NCBI GenBank assembly: GCA_963770865.1
Contig: CAVYRD010000011.1
Coordinates: forward strand, 186,001-250,000
Length of the DNA stretch: 64,000 bases
Source of the DNA: Miltoncostaea sp963770865
GTDB lineage: Bacteria > Actinomycetota > Thermoleophilia > Miltoncostaeales > Miltoncostaeaceae
Direction of reading: 5' to 3'
Part shown: piece after piece, positions 46,962-55,436 of the stretch
How the letters are laid out: each line of letters starts with the position of its first letter
How positions within the stretch are numbered: the stretch's first letter is position 1
Notes under the pieces: generated by a model
What the model was told of the DNA's origin: nothing
Database searches by the model: none
Seen by the model: the letters and a program-made list of their open reading frames with translations, nothing else
Program-made: the position numbers and the translations under genes

Positions 46962-47283
46962 GGACGACGAGCTCCTCGACGACGAGGAGGAGGGCGCCGG
47001 GCGCGGCATCCGGGCGGCGGCGGGCGTCGCGATCGGCATCCTGGTGGCGGGGGAGGCCGCGCTGCTCGCGCTCCTCGCCGGCGACATCGGCGACAACGGG
47101 GTGACGGGCCCGCTCATCTGCCTGCTGATCGCCGCCCTGGCGGTGTGGGCCCTGCTCGCCGCCCGCCGGCGCGCCCCCGACGACCCTCCCGGCGGGCGGG
47201 CCTACCTGGTGCTGGGCTGCGGCCTGGCCTTCGCCGCGCTGTCGGCCACGGCCCTGATCCTGGCCCTGTTCACCGACTTCTAG
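46951..47283 (+). CDS. small membrane protein, start uncertain
   Basis: The frame from 46951 reads an acidic stretch (LDPEDDELLDDEEEGAG) followed by three hydrophobic segments (GVAIGILVAGEAALLALLAG, GPLICLLIAALAVWALLAA, LVLGCGLAFAALSATALILALF). No ATG/GTG/TTG exists before 47044, which would cut into the first helix. So the start is either a CTG at 46951 or altered by a sequence error; fusion to the Nudix protein by one surplus base is also possible. The function is unknown. Confidence 0.5.
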   Translation: MDPEDDELLDDEEEGAGRGIRAAAGVAIGILVAGEAALLALLAGDIGDNGVTGPLICLLIAALAVWALLAARRRAPDDPPGGRAYLVLGCGLAFAALSATALILALFTDF

Positions 47284-47329
47284 ACGCCCGGGCGGGTCCG
47301 TCCGAGTGCCCGGATAACGTCCCCCGCCC

Positions 47330-49424
47330 ATGTCGACGGCCAAGGGATATCCGCGCTGGCAGACGGCGCCCCCGACCCTGCCGCACGTCGAGGCCCAGAA
47401 GGCGCTGCGCGACGCCCGCGCGCCCCGCGACCCGCTCGCGACCGACCCGGCCGGGCGCACGGTCTACCGCCTGCGGGCGTCCGGCCCGGCGGCGGCGGAG
47501 GCCTCCGCGCGCCTGCGGGCGATGCTCGACCCCGAGCAGCTCGCCGCCGTCGAGGGCGCGCGCGGGCGCACGCTGGTGCTGGCCTCGGCGGGCTCGGGCA
47601 AGACCCGCACGATCGTCGCGACGCTGGCCCACCTGGTGGAGACCGGCACGCCGCCCGAGGCGATCATGCTCGTCACGTTCACGCGCCGGGCCGCCCGCGA
47701 CATGGTCGACCGCGCCGGGCGGGTGTCCGAGCACGACCTGTCGGCGGTCACGGCCGGCACCTTCCACTCGGTCTGCCGGAGGCTGCTGGCCCGCTACGGC
47801 CCGCTGATCGGCCTGCCGTCGTCCTTCACGGTGCTCGACGCCGAGGACCAGGCCCAGGTCGCCGCCATCGCCCGCGACGCCCTCCTGGAGGGCCGCGAGA
47901 GCCGCCCGGCGCTGCCGAAGCCCGGCACGATCGTGGGCTGGGCCGCGCTGGCGGCCGAGAGCGGGCGGCCCTTCGAGGCCGTGGTGCTCGACGCCAACCC
48001 GCGCCTGGGCGACCGCTTGGACGACCTGTCGGCCATCGCCGAGGGCTACGCCGAGCGCAAGCGCGCGATGGCGGCGGTCGACTACGCCGACCTGCTGGTC
48101 CTGACCGCGCGCCTGCTCGACGAGCACCCGCGCGTCCGCGCGAAGCTCGCCGACGCCTACCGCTGGATCCTGGTGGACGAGCTGCACGACACGAATCCGG
48201 TGCAGGCGCGGCTGGTGGAGGCGATCGCGGGGGAGGGCGGCAACCTGCTGGCCGTTGCCGACCCGGACCAGTCGATCTACTCCTGGCGCGGCGCCGATCC
48301 CGAGGTGGTGCAGCGCTTCGCCGCCGTCGCGGGCACGCGGGTCTTCCCGCTCCAGACCAATTACCGCTCGACCCCCGAGGTGGTCGGGTTCGCCCAGGCG
48401 ACGCTCCCCGCCGGCAACCCCTTCGGCAAGAGCCTGCGCGCCGCACGGCCGGCCTCCGGGGCGCGCCCGGTGGTCGCGCACCTCGCGTCGGTGGGCGACG
48501 AGGCGCGCTTCGTCGTCCAGCGCATCGCCGACCTCATCACCGAGGGCCGCGCGCCGGGCGACATCGCCGTGCTCTACCGCGCCCACCACCACTCGGTCGA
48601 CCTGCAGCTCGCGCTGGCCGAGGCCGGCGTCGAGTTCGAGCTCTTCTCCGGGGCGCGGTTCGTCGAGAGCGCCCACGTCAAGGACGTCCTGGCGTTCCTG
48701 CGACTGCGCCACAACCCGCGCGACGAGCTGGCCTGGCATCGGGCGCTGCGCCTGTTCGACCGCGTGGGGGAGTTCGACCGCCGCCCGCACGTGGGCGGCC
48801 ATCGCCGCGACGCCCGACCCGCTGGCCGCCGCCGCGGCGCTCGAGCCCTCCGGGCCGGGCTCGGCCGGGCTGCGCCGCTTCGCGGAGGCCATCGCCGACA
48901 TCGCCCGCATGTCGCGCCCCGAGGAGATCGTGCTGCGGGTGGCGCGGGCGGAGTGGTACCGCGACCACCTGCAGCGCGCCTACCCCAACTGGCGCGACCG
49001 CGAGGGCGACCTGGCGCGCCTGGCCGAGCTCGCCACCCGCGCGGCGAGCCTCGACCGCTTCCTGGGCGACCTGCAGCTCGCCGAGCGGGTGGAGGCCGAC
49101 GAGGACGTCTCGGGCCCCGCGCGGCGGGTCGCGCTCTCGAGCGTCCACCAGGCCAAGGGCCTGGAGTGGCCGGTCGTCTTCGTGCTGCAGGTCGAGGCCG
49201 GCTCGTTCCCCTCGGGCTGGGCCGTGAGCGAGGGCAAGCTCGACGAGGAGGAGCGCCTCTTCTACGTCGCCGTCACCCGGGCCGCCGACGAGCTCTACAT
49301 GTGCCGGCCGATCGCCGCGCAGCGGCCGTGGGACACCGGACCCGACGCGGTGGTGATCAACTCGGGGCAGGGCTTCCTCGACCGCGACCTCGCCGGCCTG
49401 GTTGACGAGTGGTCCGTGCGCTGA
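47330..49424 (+). CDS. UvrD/PcrA-like superfamily 1 DNA helicase, frameshifted
   Basis: This protein is about 697 residues when repaired. Motifs: Walker A LASAGSGKTRTIVATLAHLV, Ia TFTRRAARDMVDRA, II WILVDELHDTNPVQARLVEA (DELHD rather than DEFQD), III LAVADPDQSIYSWRGADPEVV, IV QTNYRSTPEVV, V LSSVHQAKGLEWPVVFVLQV and VI LFYVAVTRAADELYM. The frame breaks near 48776. Removing one base (TTCGACCGCC) gives a TAARTWAAIAATPDPL junction. It unwinds DNA 3'-5' in repair. A TAACGT -10-like hexamer ends 9 bases before the ATG. Confidence 0.9.
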
Positions 49425-49440
49425 GCGCCATGATGTCCGG

Positions 49441-50232
49441 GTGATCGTCTCCCATCGCCCACAGGGCCTGGTGCTGGTGCGCCAGGTGGACCACCAGGAC
49501 CAGTGCGCCCTGATGGCCGCGGCCTGGGGCAACGACCGCTTCGCCCGGATCGCGCCGTGGGAGCCGGTCGTCCACGCCGCCGCCCGCCACGACGAGGGCT
49601 GGCGCACCTGGGAGGAGGCCCCGCAGGTGCGCGACGGCGCCCCGGTCGACTTCACCGAGATCGACCGGACGACGCACGTGGCGCTCTACCGGCGCGCGAT
49701 CGACGACGCGCGGGCCCGTGACCCCCGTACGGGCCTCGTCGTGAGCATGCACGGGCAGGGGCTCTACGAGGGCCGGCTGGGCCTCGACCCCGGTCCGCCG
49801 ACGCCGCGCTCCGAGCGCCCGCATGCGGTGCAGGAGTTCCTCGCGGAGCAGGACGCGGTGCAGGAGGGGCTGCGGCGTGCGATCGGGGAGGGGCCGGAGC
49901 TCGACGCCTGGGCCTGGGCCGCCTACCGGCTGCTGCAGACGTGGGACTTCCTCAGCCTCCACCTCACCTGGCGCGGCCTGCTCGCGGGCCGCGAGACGAC
50001 GCTCCCTCAGGTGCCGCGGGAGGCCGGCGACCCGGGGCTCGACCTGCGCGTGAGGCCCGACGGCCCGATGGCCTGCACCGTGGAGCCCTGGCCGTTCTCG
50101 GGCGGCGAGGTGTCCCTGCCGGTGCCCGCGCGGGCGGTCGAGGAGCGCCCGTACGCCGACGCCCTCGACCTGGGGGCGAGCCTGGAGGCGGCGCCCTGGC
50201 TCACCCTCGCCTTCAGCGTGCGGCCGGGTTGA
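49441..50232 (+). CDS. DUF3891 family protein
   Basis: This 263-residue protein is rich in His and Asp clusters that look like a metal-binding HD-like helical core: VRQVDHQDQCALMAAAWGN, HAAARHDEGWRTWEEAP, SMHGQGLYEGRLG and LQTWDFLSLHLTWRG. The pattern matches DUF3891, of unknown function. The N-terminal GTG at 49441 lies 6 bases after CATGAT with no ribosome binding site. It is followed by a strong hairpin. Confidence 0.8.
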   Translation: MIVSHRPQGLVLVRQVDHQDQCALMAAAWGNDRFARIAPWEPVVHAAARHDEGWRTWEEAPQVRDGAPVDFTEIDRTTHVALYRRAIDDARARDPRTGLVVSMHGQGLYEGRLGLDPGPPTPRSERPHAVQEFLAEQDAVQEGLRRAIGEGPELDAWAWAAYRLLQTWDFLSLHLTWRGLLAGRETTLPQVPREAGDPGLDLRVRPDGPMACTVEPWPFSGGEVSLPVPARAVEERPYADALDLGASLEAAPWLTLAFSVRPG

Positions 50233-50233
50233 C

Positions 50234-50266
50234 GGGCCGGGGCGCCCGCGCGACGCGCCCCGGCCC
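50234..50266. terminator. 12-bp hairpin between convergent genes
   Basis: GGGCCGGGGCGC (50234-50245) pairs perfectly with GCGCCCCGGCCC (50255-50266) across a 9-base loop, between DUF3891 and dodecin. Confidence 0.75.
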
Positions 50267-50283
50267 CGGAGCCCCGATCAGGC

Positions 50284-50499
50284 TCAGTCCTCCTGGTACT
50301 TGAAGGACACCGACAGGCGGCTGCGGTACTGGTCGATCGTGCCGTCGTCGTTGATCGTCACGTCCTGCTTGATGACCTCGGCGACGCGCAGGTCGCGGAG
50401 GGTCTTGGAGGCGGTCGCCACGGCCGCCGCCGTCGCGTCCTCCCACGAGCTCTCGCTGGTGCCGACGATCTCGATCACCTTGTAGACGCTGTTGCCCAT
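50284..50499 (-). CDS. dodecin
   Basis: This 71-residue protein forms hollow dodecamers that bind flavins pairwise. The typical sequence features are VYKVIEIVGTSESSWEDATAAAV at the N-terminus and VAEVIKQDVTINDDGTIDQYRSRLSVSFKY at the end, with the flavin-stacking Trp in SSWEDA. The start MGNSVYK is preceded by AAAAAGGATG. An upstream in-frame ATG 28 codons earlier is rejected because it has no dodecin similarity. Confidence 0.95.
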   Translation of the reverse strand: MGNSVYKVIEIVGTSESSWEDATAAAVATASKTLRDLRVAEVIKQDVTINDDGTIDQYRSRLSVSFKYQED

Positions 50500-50570
50500 T
50501 CGGGGACATCCTTTTTCCGTGTGTGGACACTTCGCCCCGAGGGGCTTGTGCGCATTCTCACGAATGCGGC

Positions 50571-50597
50571 GCGGCCGGGGCAAGCCCCCGCGGCCGC
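50571..50597 (-). terminator. hairpin between DUF429 gene and dodecin
   Basis: GCGGCC(GC)GGGG and CCCCGGCCGC form a long stem with a small bulge just after the DUF429 stop on the minus strand. Two further perfect small hairpins (50552-50567 GCATTC/GAATGC; 50534-50545 GCCCC/GGGGC) fill the gap before dodecin. Confidence 0.45.
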
Positions 50598-50608
50598 CGC
50601 GGCGACCT

Positions 50609-51391
50609 TCAGGGGAGGATGGTCCCCTCGCCCGCGAGCCGCTCCGTCGTCGCGGCGAGCCGCGCGCGCAGGTCGGCGCCGGCCGGCAGCGCCACGACGC
50701 CGCGGCCGGGGGAGCCGACCACGACGCCGGTCCCCGCCTGGAGCCGCAGGCCCGCGTAGGCGCAGAGGACGGCGTCGATCACGGCGGCGTCGGCGATCGC
50801 GGCCCAGTCGTCGGGCCCCGGGGCCGGGGCCCAGCCGTCCAGGTTGACGGCCTCCGCCAGGATGCGCCAGGCCTCGAGCACGCCCTCGGGGCGCGCGCGG
50901 CCCTCGCCCTTGGGGCGATAGCGCGGCGCGCGCACGCCGATCCAGGCCGCGCGGTAGTCCGCGAGGTCCATGGGCGGTCCGCCGACGGGATGGTCCCGCT
51001 CCCAGACGATCTCGCGCAGCACCTGGTCGGGCAGGGCCTCGACCGCGCGCCGGCCGCCCGCCGTCAGCGCCGGGAGCAGCGCCACGCCGCGGGCGCCGCC
51101 GTAGACCGCCTCGAGGCGCCGGGCCGACGCCGGGAACGCGACCACGTCGCACCAGGCGAGCACCGCCTCGGCGTCGCGCCGCCCGCCGCCCGCGGGCACC
51201 TCCAGGGGGGCGTTGACGACCACCATCGGCGCGTCCTGGGCCGCCACGAGGGCCGCGACCTCGTCGTCGCCGGCCGCCGTGTCGAGCGCGACGAGGCGCC
51301 CGCCGGCGTCCAGCCGCGCCAGCACCGAGCGCCGGGGCGACGACACCAGACCGAGGTGCGCGACGAGGTGGAGGCCGAGGACGTCGCCCAT
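50609..51391 (-). CDS. DUF429 (RNase H-like fold) family protein
   Basis: This 260-residue protein has a pattern resembling DUF429 proteins: an N-terminal strand LGLHLVAH (the usual GIDGA/Asp is replaced), LVAAQDAPMVVVNAPLEVPAGGGRRDAEAV (usual DAPLG), YRPKGEGRARPEG, and a late AAIADAAVIDAVLCAYAGLRLQAG (the DAlAaAyaAr block). Nuclease-like function is suspected for the family but unproven. The first Asp is missing, so catalysis is doubtful. The start at 51391 is fixed by TAGCGT 7 bases upstream; the ATG three codons earlier lies inside that hexamer. Confidence 0.65.
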   Translation of the reverse strand: MGDVLGLHLVAHLGLVSSPRRSVLARLDAGGRLVALDTAAGDDEVAALVAAQDAPMVVVNAPLEVPAGGGRRDAEAVLAWCDVVAFPASARRLEAVYGGARGVALLPALTAGGRRAVEALPDQVLREIVWERDHPVGGPPMDLADYRAAWIGVRAPRYRPKGEGRARPEGVLEAWRILAEAVNLDGWAPAPGPDDWAAIADAAVIDAVLCAYAGLRLQAGTGVVVGSPGRGVVALPAGADLRARLAATTERLAGEGTILP

Positions 51392-51398
51392 CGGCCGC

Positions 51399-51404
51399 AC
51401 GCTA
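51399..51404 (-). promoter_or_regulatory. -10 hexamer TAGCGT, leaderless DUF429 gene
   Basis: On the minus strand TAGCGT ends 7 bases before the ATG at 51391. Confidence 0.5.
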
Positions 51405-51446
51405 CCGGGGCCGGGCGCGCTCTGGACGCCGGGGTCCGGCGGCGAC

Positions 51447-51452
51447 TACTCT
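51447..51452 (+). promoter_or_regulatory. -10 hexamer TACTCT before a short ORF
   Basis: TACTCT ends 7 bases before the ATG at 51460, which opens a 12-residue ORF leading into the membrane-protein gene. Confidence 0.45.
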
Positions 51453-51459
51453 CCGGCGG

Positions 51460-51498
51460 ATGCCCGCCCGGTCGTCGACATCCCGGAGCCCCGCGTGA
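51460..51498 (+). CDS. leaderless 12-residue upstream ORF
   Basis: This encodes MPARSSTSRSPA. Its TGA overlaps the GTG of the next gene (GTGA). It lies 7 bases after a -10-like hexamer, exactly the arrangement seen before the site-2 protease at 11637-11675. A translational-coupling leader is inferred. Confidence 0.4.
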   Translation: MPARSSTSRSPA

Positions 51499-51809
51499 GC
51501 ACGATCCTCCTGCTGGTCATCGCCCTCCTGGCGCCGTGGGTCGTGCACCTCGCGGCGCCGCGCCAGCGGCCGCTGGCCCTGGTGGGCGTGATCGTGGTCT
51601 TCCTGCTCTACGGGATCTTCGCCGAGAACCCGCTGCTGCAGTGGGAGATGTGGGCGGGCCTCGCGGCGGGCATCCTCACCGTCCTGTTCCTGGCCGGCGG
51701 TGGCCTGTCGCACGGCGGCCGCTCGCGCTCGGGCGGGCGCTCGCGCCGTCCTCCGCGGGGCGGCTCGGGCCTGGACGACGAGATGGACGAGCCCACCGGT
51801 CAGATCTAG
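51495..51809 (+). CDS. small two-helix membrane protein
   Basis: This is a 104-residue protein. It has two or three hydrophobic segments (TILLLVIALLAPWVVHLAA, LALVGVIVVFLLYGIFA, WAGLAAGILTVLFLAGGG), then an Arg/Ser/Gly-rich tail ending in an acidic DDEMDEP. I do not recognise a family. It has no ribosome binding site and is apparently reached from the short ORF upstream. Confidence 0.6.
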   Translation: MSTILLLVIALLAPWVVHLAAPRQRPLALVGVIVVFLLYGIFAENPLLQWEMWAGLAAGILTVLFLAGGGLSHGGRSRSGGRSRRPPRGGSGLDDEMDEPTGQI

Positions 51810-51824
51810 CCTCGCACCCGAGGC
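51809..51824. terminator. small hairpin between convergent genes
   Basis: GCCTCG and CGAGGC enclose a CACC loop in the 21-base gap between the membrane protein and the PDZ-TPR gene. Confidence 0.4.
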
Positions 51825-51830
51825 GACGGG

Positions 51831-53189
51831 TCAGGGGTCGGTGGGGTTGAGATGCTCGGCGATCAAGGAGGCTGCGCGGTCCGGGTCCTCGAGGAGGACG
51901 AGGCCGCGGCGCAGCATCTTGACGCCGCCCGCCTTGTCGCCGGCCGCGAGCAGGCTGATGCCGTAGGGCAGGAAGCCGTCGGCGTAGCGGGGATCGAGCG
52001 ACACGGCGCGCTGCGAGGCGGTGAGGGCACCGGCGGTGTCGTCGAGGTTCAGGAGCGCGTAGGCCTGGAAGGCCGGCGCGGCCGGGTCGGTCGGGTCGAG
52101 GCGCCCGGCGGCGGCGAAGGCCGTCGCCGAGGGCCTGGTCTTCTTGAGCGAGGAGAGGGCGACGCCGCGGCCGAACTCGGCGGCGGCCATCGTCTTGTCG
52201 CGGGCGCGGGCGCGGTTGTAGGCGCCGAGCGCCTGCTTCCAGCGCTTGCGCTTGAGCTGCAGGTCGCCCTGGGTCAGCTCGCCGGGCGCGCTGGTGCGCC
52301 AGGCCCTGGGCCAGGCGGAGATCGCCGTCGCGGCCTCGTCGAGCTTGCCGGCGTCGATGAGCTGGCGCGCCCGGGCGACGGAGTAGGCCAGGTTGCGGGG
52401 GTCGCGGCGCACGGCGACCGCGAGCGACTTGGCGAAGTCGGGGGCGGCCTCCCAGTCGGGTGCGGCCTCGATCATCCCGGTGCGCGTGGCCCCCTTGCGC
52501 AGGTACTCGACGGTCACGGCCGTCTCGGCCGGGAGGGCCCGCAGCGCGACGGCCCAGGCGCCCGGGCCGGCGACCGCCTTGCCGTTCAGCGAGGTGATGA
52601 CGTCGCCGCGGCGCAGGCCGGCGGCGGCGGCGGGCCCCTTGGGGCCGACCACGGCCACGAGTTGGCCGGGGGTGGTGGTGCCGGCCTGGCGGGTGAAGGC
52701 CCGCCACAACGGGACGGTGTAGGCGTCGAAGAGCCCGTGCGGCGGGGTCAGCTTGAGCTGGAACGGCGCCTCGACGGCGGCCGAGACCCTGCCGGCGTCG
52801 TCGGTGGCCCGCAGGCGCAGCCTGTAGTTGCCCTGCAGCAGCTGGTAGCCGCTGCTGTCGACGGCCTCGACGCGCACGTAGGCCCGGCCGGCGGGCCGGT
52901 CGGCCGCGTCGGTGATCGTCCGCGCGACCTTGCCGCCCGAGGCCGCGATCACCTGGATCGTCAGCTTCGAGGGGGTCGCGAGCCGCACGCCGACCAGGAA
53001 GCGGGCGTGGCCCTGCTGGGCCGAGATCGTCCGCGGCAGGCGCACCGAGTCGATGGCGGGCGGCGCGGCGGTAGCCGGCGCGGTGGTCGCGGGCGCCGGC
53101 GTCGTGGTCGCGGGGGCCCCGAGGGCCGGTCCGCCCAGGACGAGGGCGGCGGCGGCCGCGAGGCCTGCGAGTGTCACATGGCGAAACAC
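51831..53189 (-). CDS. secreted PDZ and tetratricopeptide protein
   Basis: This 452-residue protein has a signal peptide (VTLAGLAAAAALVLGGPALG) and a Thr/Ala/Pro linker. A beta-sandwich-like region follows (~45-145; SKLTIQVIAASGGKVARTI, GNYRLRLRATDDAGRVS), then a PDZ domain (~160-250; AVVGPKGPAAAAGLRRGDVITSLNGKAV). TPR-like helices occupy ~270-450 (DPRYADGFLPYGISLLAAGDKAGG). There is no protease domain, so it is probably a scaffold on the outer face of the membrane. The GTG is supported by a TAGGGT hexamer 8 bases upstream. Confidence 0.75.
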   Translation of the reverse strand: MFRHVTLAGLAAAAALVLGGPALGAPATTTPAPATTAPATAAPPAIDSVRLPRTISAQQGHARFLVGVRLATPSKLTIQVIAASGGKVARTITDAADRPAGRAYVRVEAVDSSGYQLLQGNYRLRLRATDDAGRVSAAVEAPFQLKLTPPHGLFDAYTVPLWRAFTRQAGTTTPGQLVAVVGPKGPAAAAGLRRGDVITSLNGKAVAGPGAWAVALRALPAETAVTVEYLRKGATRTGMIEAAPDWEAAPDFAKSLAVAVRRDPRNLAYSVARARQLIDAGKLDEAATAISAWPRAWRTSAPGELTQGDLQLKRKRWKQALGAYNRARARDKTMAAAEFGRGVALSSLKKTRPSATAFAAAGRLDPTDPAAPAFQAYALLNLDDTAGALTASQRAVSLDPRYADGFLPYGISLLAAGDKAGGVKMLRRGLVLLEDPDRAASLIAEHLNPTDP

Positions 53190-53197
53190 GCCGGCGC

Positions 53198-53203
53198 ACC
53201 CTA
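53198..53203 (-). promoter_or_regulatory. -10 hexamer TAGGGT, leaderless PDZ-TPR gene
   Basis: On the minus strand TAGGGT ends 8 bases before the GTG at 53189. Confidence 0.4.
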
Positions 53204-53261
53204 CCAGCGGTCCCCCCGGACGCCCCCGTCGGTCGGTCGCCCTGCGCCATGGGCGCCGGAG

Positions 53262-53267
53262 TAGAGT
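53262..53267 (+). promoter_or_regulatory. -10 hexamer TAGAGT upstream of the phosphorylase-like gene
   Basis: TAGAGT followed by GCCGCCCGT repeats the context seen at 3115-3127. The ATG follows 11 bases later, giving a leader of about 4 nt. Confidence 0.45.
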
Positions 53268-53278
53268 GCCGCCCGTCC

Positions 53279-54607
53279 ATGGCCGAGCATCTCGCCCCCC
53301 TCGAGGTCATCGAGCGGACCCGTCGTGGCGAGCGCGTCGACGCGGCCAGCGTCGAGTCGTTCGTCCGCTCCTGGATCGACCGCACGACCGCCGACTCCCT
53401 GATGGCCGCGTGGTGCATGGCGGCGTGCCTGCGGGGGATCGAGCGGGAGCAGGTGGAGGCGCTTGCTCGAGGCCTGATCGCCTCCGGCGACCGCCTGGAG
53501 CTCGCCTCGATCGGGCCGGCGGGGGACCTGCACTCCACCGGCGGCGTGGGCGACACCGCCCCGATCGCCGCCGCGCCGCTCGCCGCGGCGCTCGGCGTGC
53601 GGGTGGCGAGCATCGGCGGGCGCGGCCTCGGCCACGCCGGCGGGATCATCGACAAGCTGGAGGCGATCCCGGGCTTCGACGCCGACCTGCCGCTGGCGCG
53701 CTTCGTGCGCCAGGTGCGCGACGTGGGCATCGCGGTCGCGGCCCCGTCGGCCCGCATCACCCCGGCCGAGCGGCGGCTGGCCGCCCTGCGCGACGCCACG
53801 GCCACCACGCCCTCCGCGGGGCTGATCGCGGCCTCGGTGATGAGCCGCGCGATCGCCGGCGGCGCCGGCGCCGTGGCCCTCGACGTGACCTTCGGCGACG
53901 GCGCGTACATCGACGGGGCGCAGGAGGCGACCGCCACTGCCGAGCTGATGGCCGCGATCGCGGCGCCCTGGGGCCGGCGCATGCGCTGGCTGGTGAGCGA
54001 CATGGGCCATCCGCGCGGACGCTTCGTGGGGAACGCCCTGGAGATCGGCGAGGCGGCCGAGGTGCTGCGCGGCGGCGGGCCCGCCGACGTCCGCGACCTT
54101 GCGGTGCGGATGGCGGGCGACCTGGCCGAGGCGGCCGGCGTCGTCACGGCCGGCCAGGGACGCGCGGAGGCCGCCCGGGCCCTCGACGACGGGCGGGCGC
54201 TGGCGAGCGCCGAGGCGTGGGTCGAGGCCCAGGACGGCGACGCGTCGGTGTGGACCGAGCCGGACGCCCTTCCCGCGTCCCCGGTGCGCGTGGAGCTGCC
54301 CGCGCCGCGCGACGGCTGGCTCGCCGCCGCGCCCGCGCGCGCCGTGGGCGAGATCGCCCGCTGGCTCGGAGCCGGGCGCCTGCACTCGGACCAGTCGATC
54401 GACCCGGCGGCGGGCGTCGAGCTGCCGGTGCCCGTCGGCGTCCGGGTGGCGCGCGGCGAGCCGGTGGCCGTGATCCACGCCCGCGACCAGTGGGCGGGCG
54501 AGCGCGGGCGCGAGATGGCCGCCGAGTGCATCGTGGTTTCCGAGGAGGAGGTCACGCGGCCGCCGGTCGTGGTGGCGGAGGGGGGGAGCGATGCCGGAGC
54601 TGCCTGA
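53279..54607 (+). CDS. thymidine/pyrimidine-nucleoside phosphorylase homologue with altered phosphate site
   Basis: This is a 442-residue protein of full family length: N-terminal helical domain, glycine-rich alpha/beta domain and C-terminal PYNP domain (VGEIARWLGAGRLHSDQSIDPAAGVELPVPVG). The key block reads DLHSTGGVGDTAP, where the E. coli enzyme has KHSTGGVGDVTS. SIGGRGLGHAGGIIDKLE stands for ISGRGLGHTGGTLDKLE. At equivalent numbering Lys84, Ser95, Ser113 and Thr123 (phosphate ligands) are Leu, Pro, Gly and Ile. His85, Arg171 and Ser186 of the base site are kept, and Lys190 is Arg. Normal phosphorolysis is therefore doubtful. It overlaps fpg by 17 bases. Confidence 0.8.
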   Translation: MAEHLAPLEVIERTRRGERVDAASVESFVRSWIDRTTADSLMAAWCMAACLRGIEREQVEALARGLIASGDRLELASIGPAGDLHSTGGVGDTAPIAAAPLAAALGVRVASIGGRGLGHAGGIIDKLEAIPGFDADLPLARFVRQVRDVGIAVAAPSARITPAERRLAALRDATATTPSAGLIAASVMSRAIAGGAGAVALDVTFGDGAYIDGAQEATATAELMAAIAAPWGRRMRWLVSDMGHPRGRFVGNALEIGEAAEVLRGGGPADVRDLAVRMAGDLAEAAGVVTAGQGRAEAARALDDGRALASAEAWVEAQDGDASVWTEPDALPASPVRVELPAPRDGWLAAAPARAVGEIARWLGAGRLHSDQSIDPAAGVELPVPVGVRVARGEPVAVIHARDQWAGERGREMAAECIVVSEEEVTRPPVVVAEGGSDAGAA

Positions 54608-55436
54608 GGTCGAGACGATCCGCGCCCAGCTGGCGGAGCGGATCCCGGGCCGCGCCTTCGCCTCGGTCGAGGTGTTCGACCCCAAGCTCGTCAGCCCCGA
54701 GGACCCGGAGGAGTTCGCCGGGGCGGTCACCGGCCGTCGCATCGACGCGGTGGGCCGGCGCGGCAAGTACCTGCTGATCGAGCTCGACGACGACGAGACC
54801 CTCGCCGTCCACCTGCGCATGACCGGGCGCCTGCACTGGCAGCCCGGGCCCGCGACGGCCGAGGAGCGGTTCCTGCGCGCGCGCTTCCACCTCGACGACG
54901 GCAGCACCCTCACGTTCGGCGACATGCGCCGCTTCGGCCGGGCGTGGATCGTCTCGGGCACGCCCGCCGAGCGCGAGGACTACTGGCGCGCCCGCGTCGG
55001 CGTGGAGCCGCTGTCGCCGCGCTTCACCGCGAAGGTGCTGGAGCAGAGGCTGGACGGGCGGCGCGGCCCGATCAAGGCCGTCCTGCTCAACCAGGCGCTC
55101 GTGGCGGGGCTGGGCAACATGTACGTCGACGAGGCCCTCTTCCAGGCCGGCATCCACCCGCTGCGGGAGGGCGGCTCGCTCGACCCCTCCGAGCTCCGCC
55201 GGCTGCACCGGGCCATCCGCGACCGCCTGGCCGCCGCGGTGGAGGCCGGCGGGGCGTCGATCGACAGCTACCGCGATTCGCTCGGCGAGCGCGGCTCGAT
55301 GCAGGACCTGCTGCGCGTGCACCTGCACGTGGGCGAGCCCTGCCCGCGCTGCCGCACCACGATCGTGAAGACGCGCGTGGCCCAGCGCGGGACCTACTGG
55401 TGCCCGCACTGCCAGCCGGAGCCGGCCCCGTGGTGA
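54591..55436 (+). CDS. fpg: formamidopyrimidine-DNA glycosylase
   Basis: This 281-residue bifunctional glycosylase/AP lyase removes oxidised purines. It begins with Met then PELPEVETIRAQL (catalytic Pro and Glu). Next come GRRGKYLLIELDD (Lys of the lyase site), LRMTGRL, the helix-two-turn-helix GLGNMYVDEALFQAGIHP, and a C-terminal zinc finger with CPRCRTT...CPHC. The start lies inside the preceding gene, so the two are coupled. Confidence 0.96.
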   Translation: MPELPEVETIRAQLAERIPGRAFASVEVFDPKLVSPEDPEEFAGAVTGRRIDAVGRRGKYLLIELDDDETLAVHLRMTGRLHWQPGPATAEERFLRARFHLDDGSTLTFGDMRRFGRAWIVSGTPAEREDYWRARVGVEPLSPRFTAKVLEQRLDGRRGPIKAVLLNQALVAGLGNMYVDEALFQAGIHPLREGGSLDPSELRRLHRAIRDRLAAAVEAGGASIDSYRDSLGERGSMQDLLRVHLHVGEPCPRCRTTIVKTRVAQRGTYWCPHCQPEPAPW

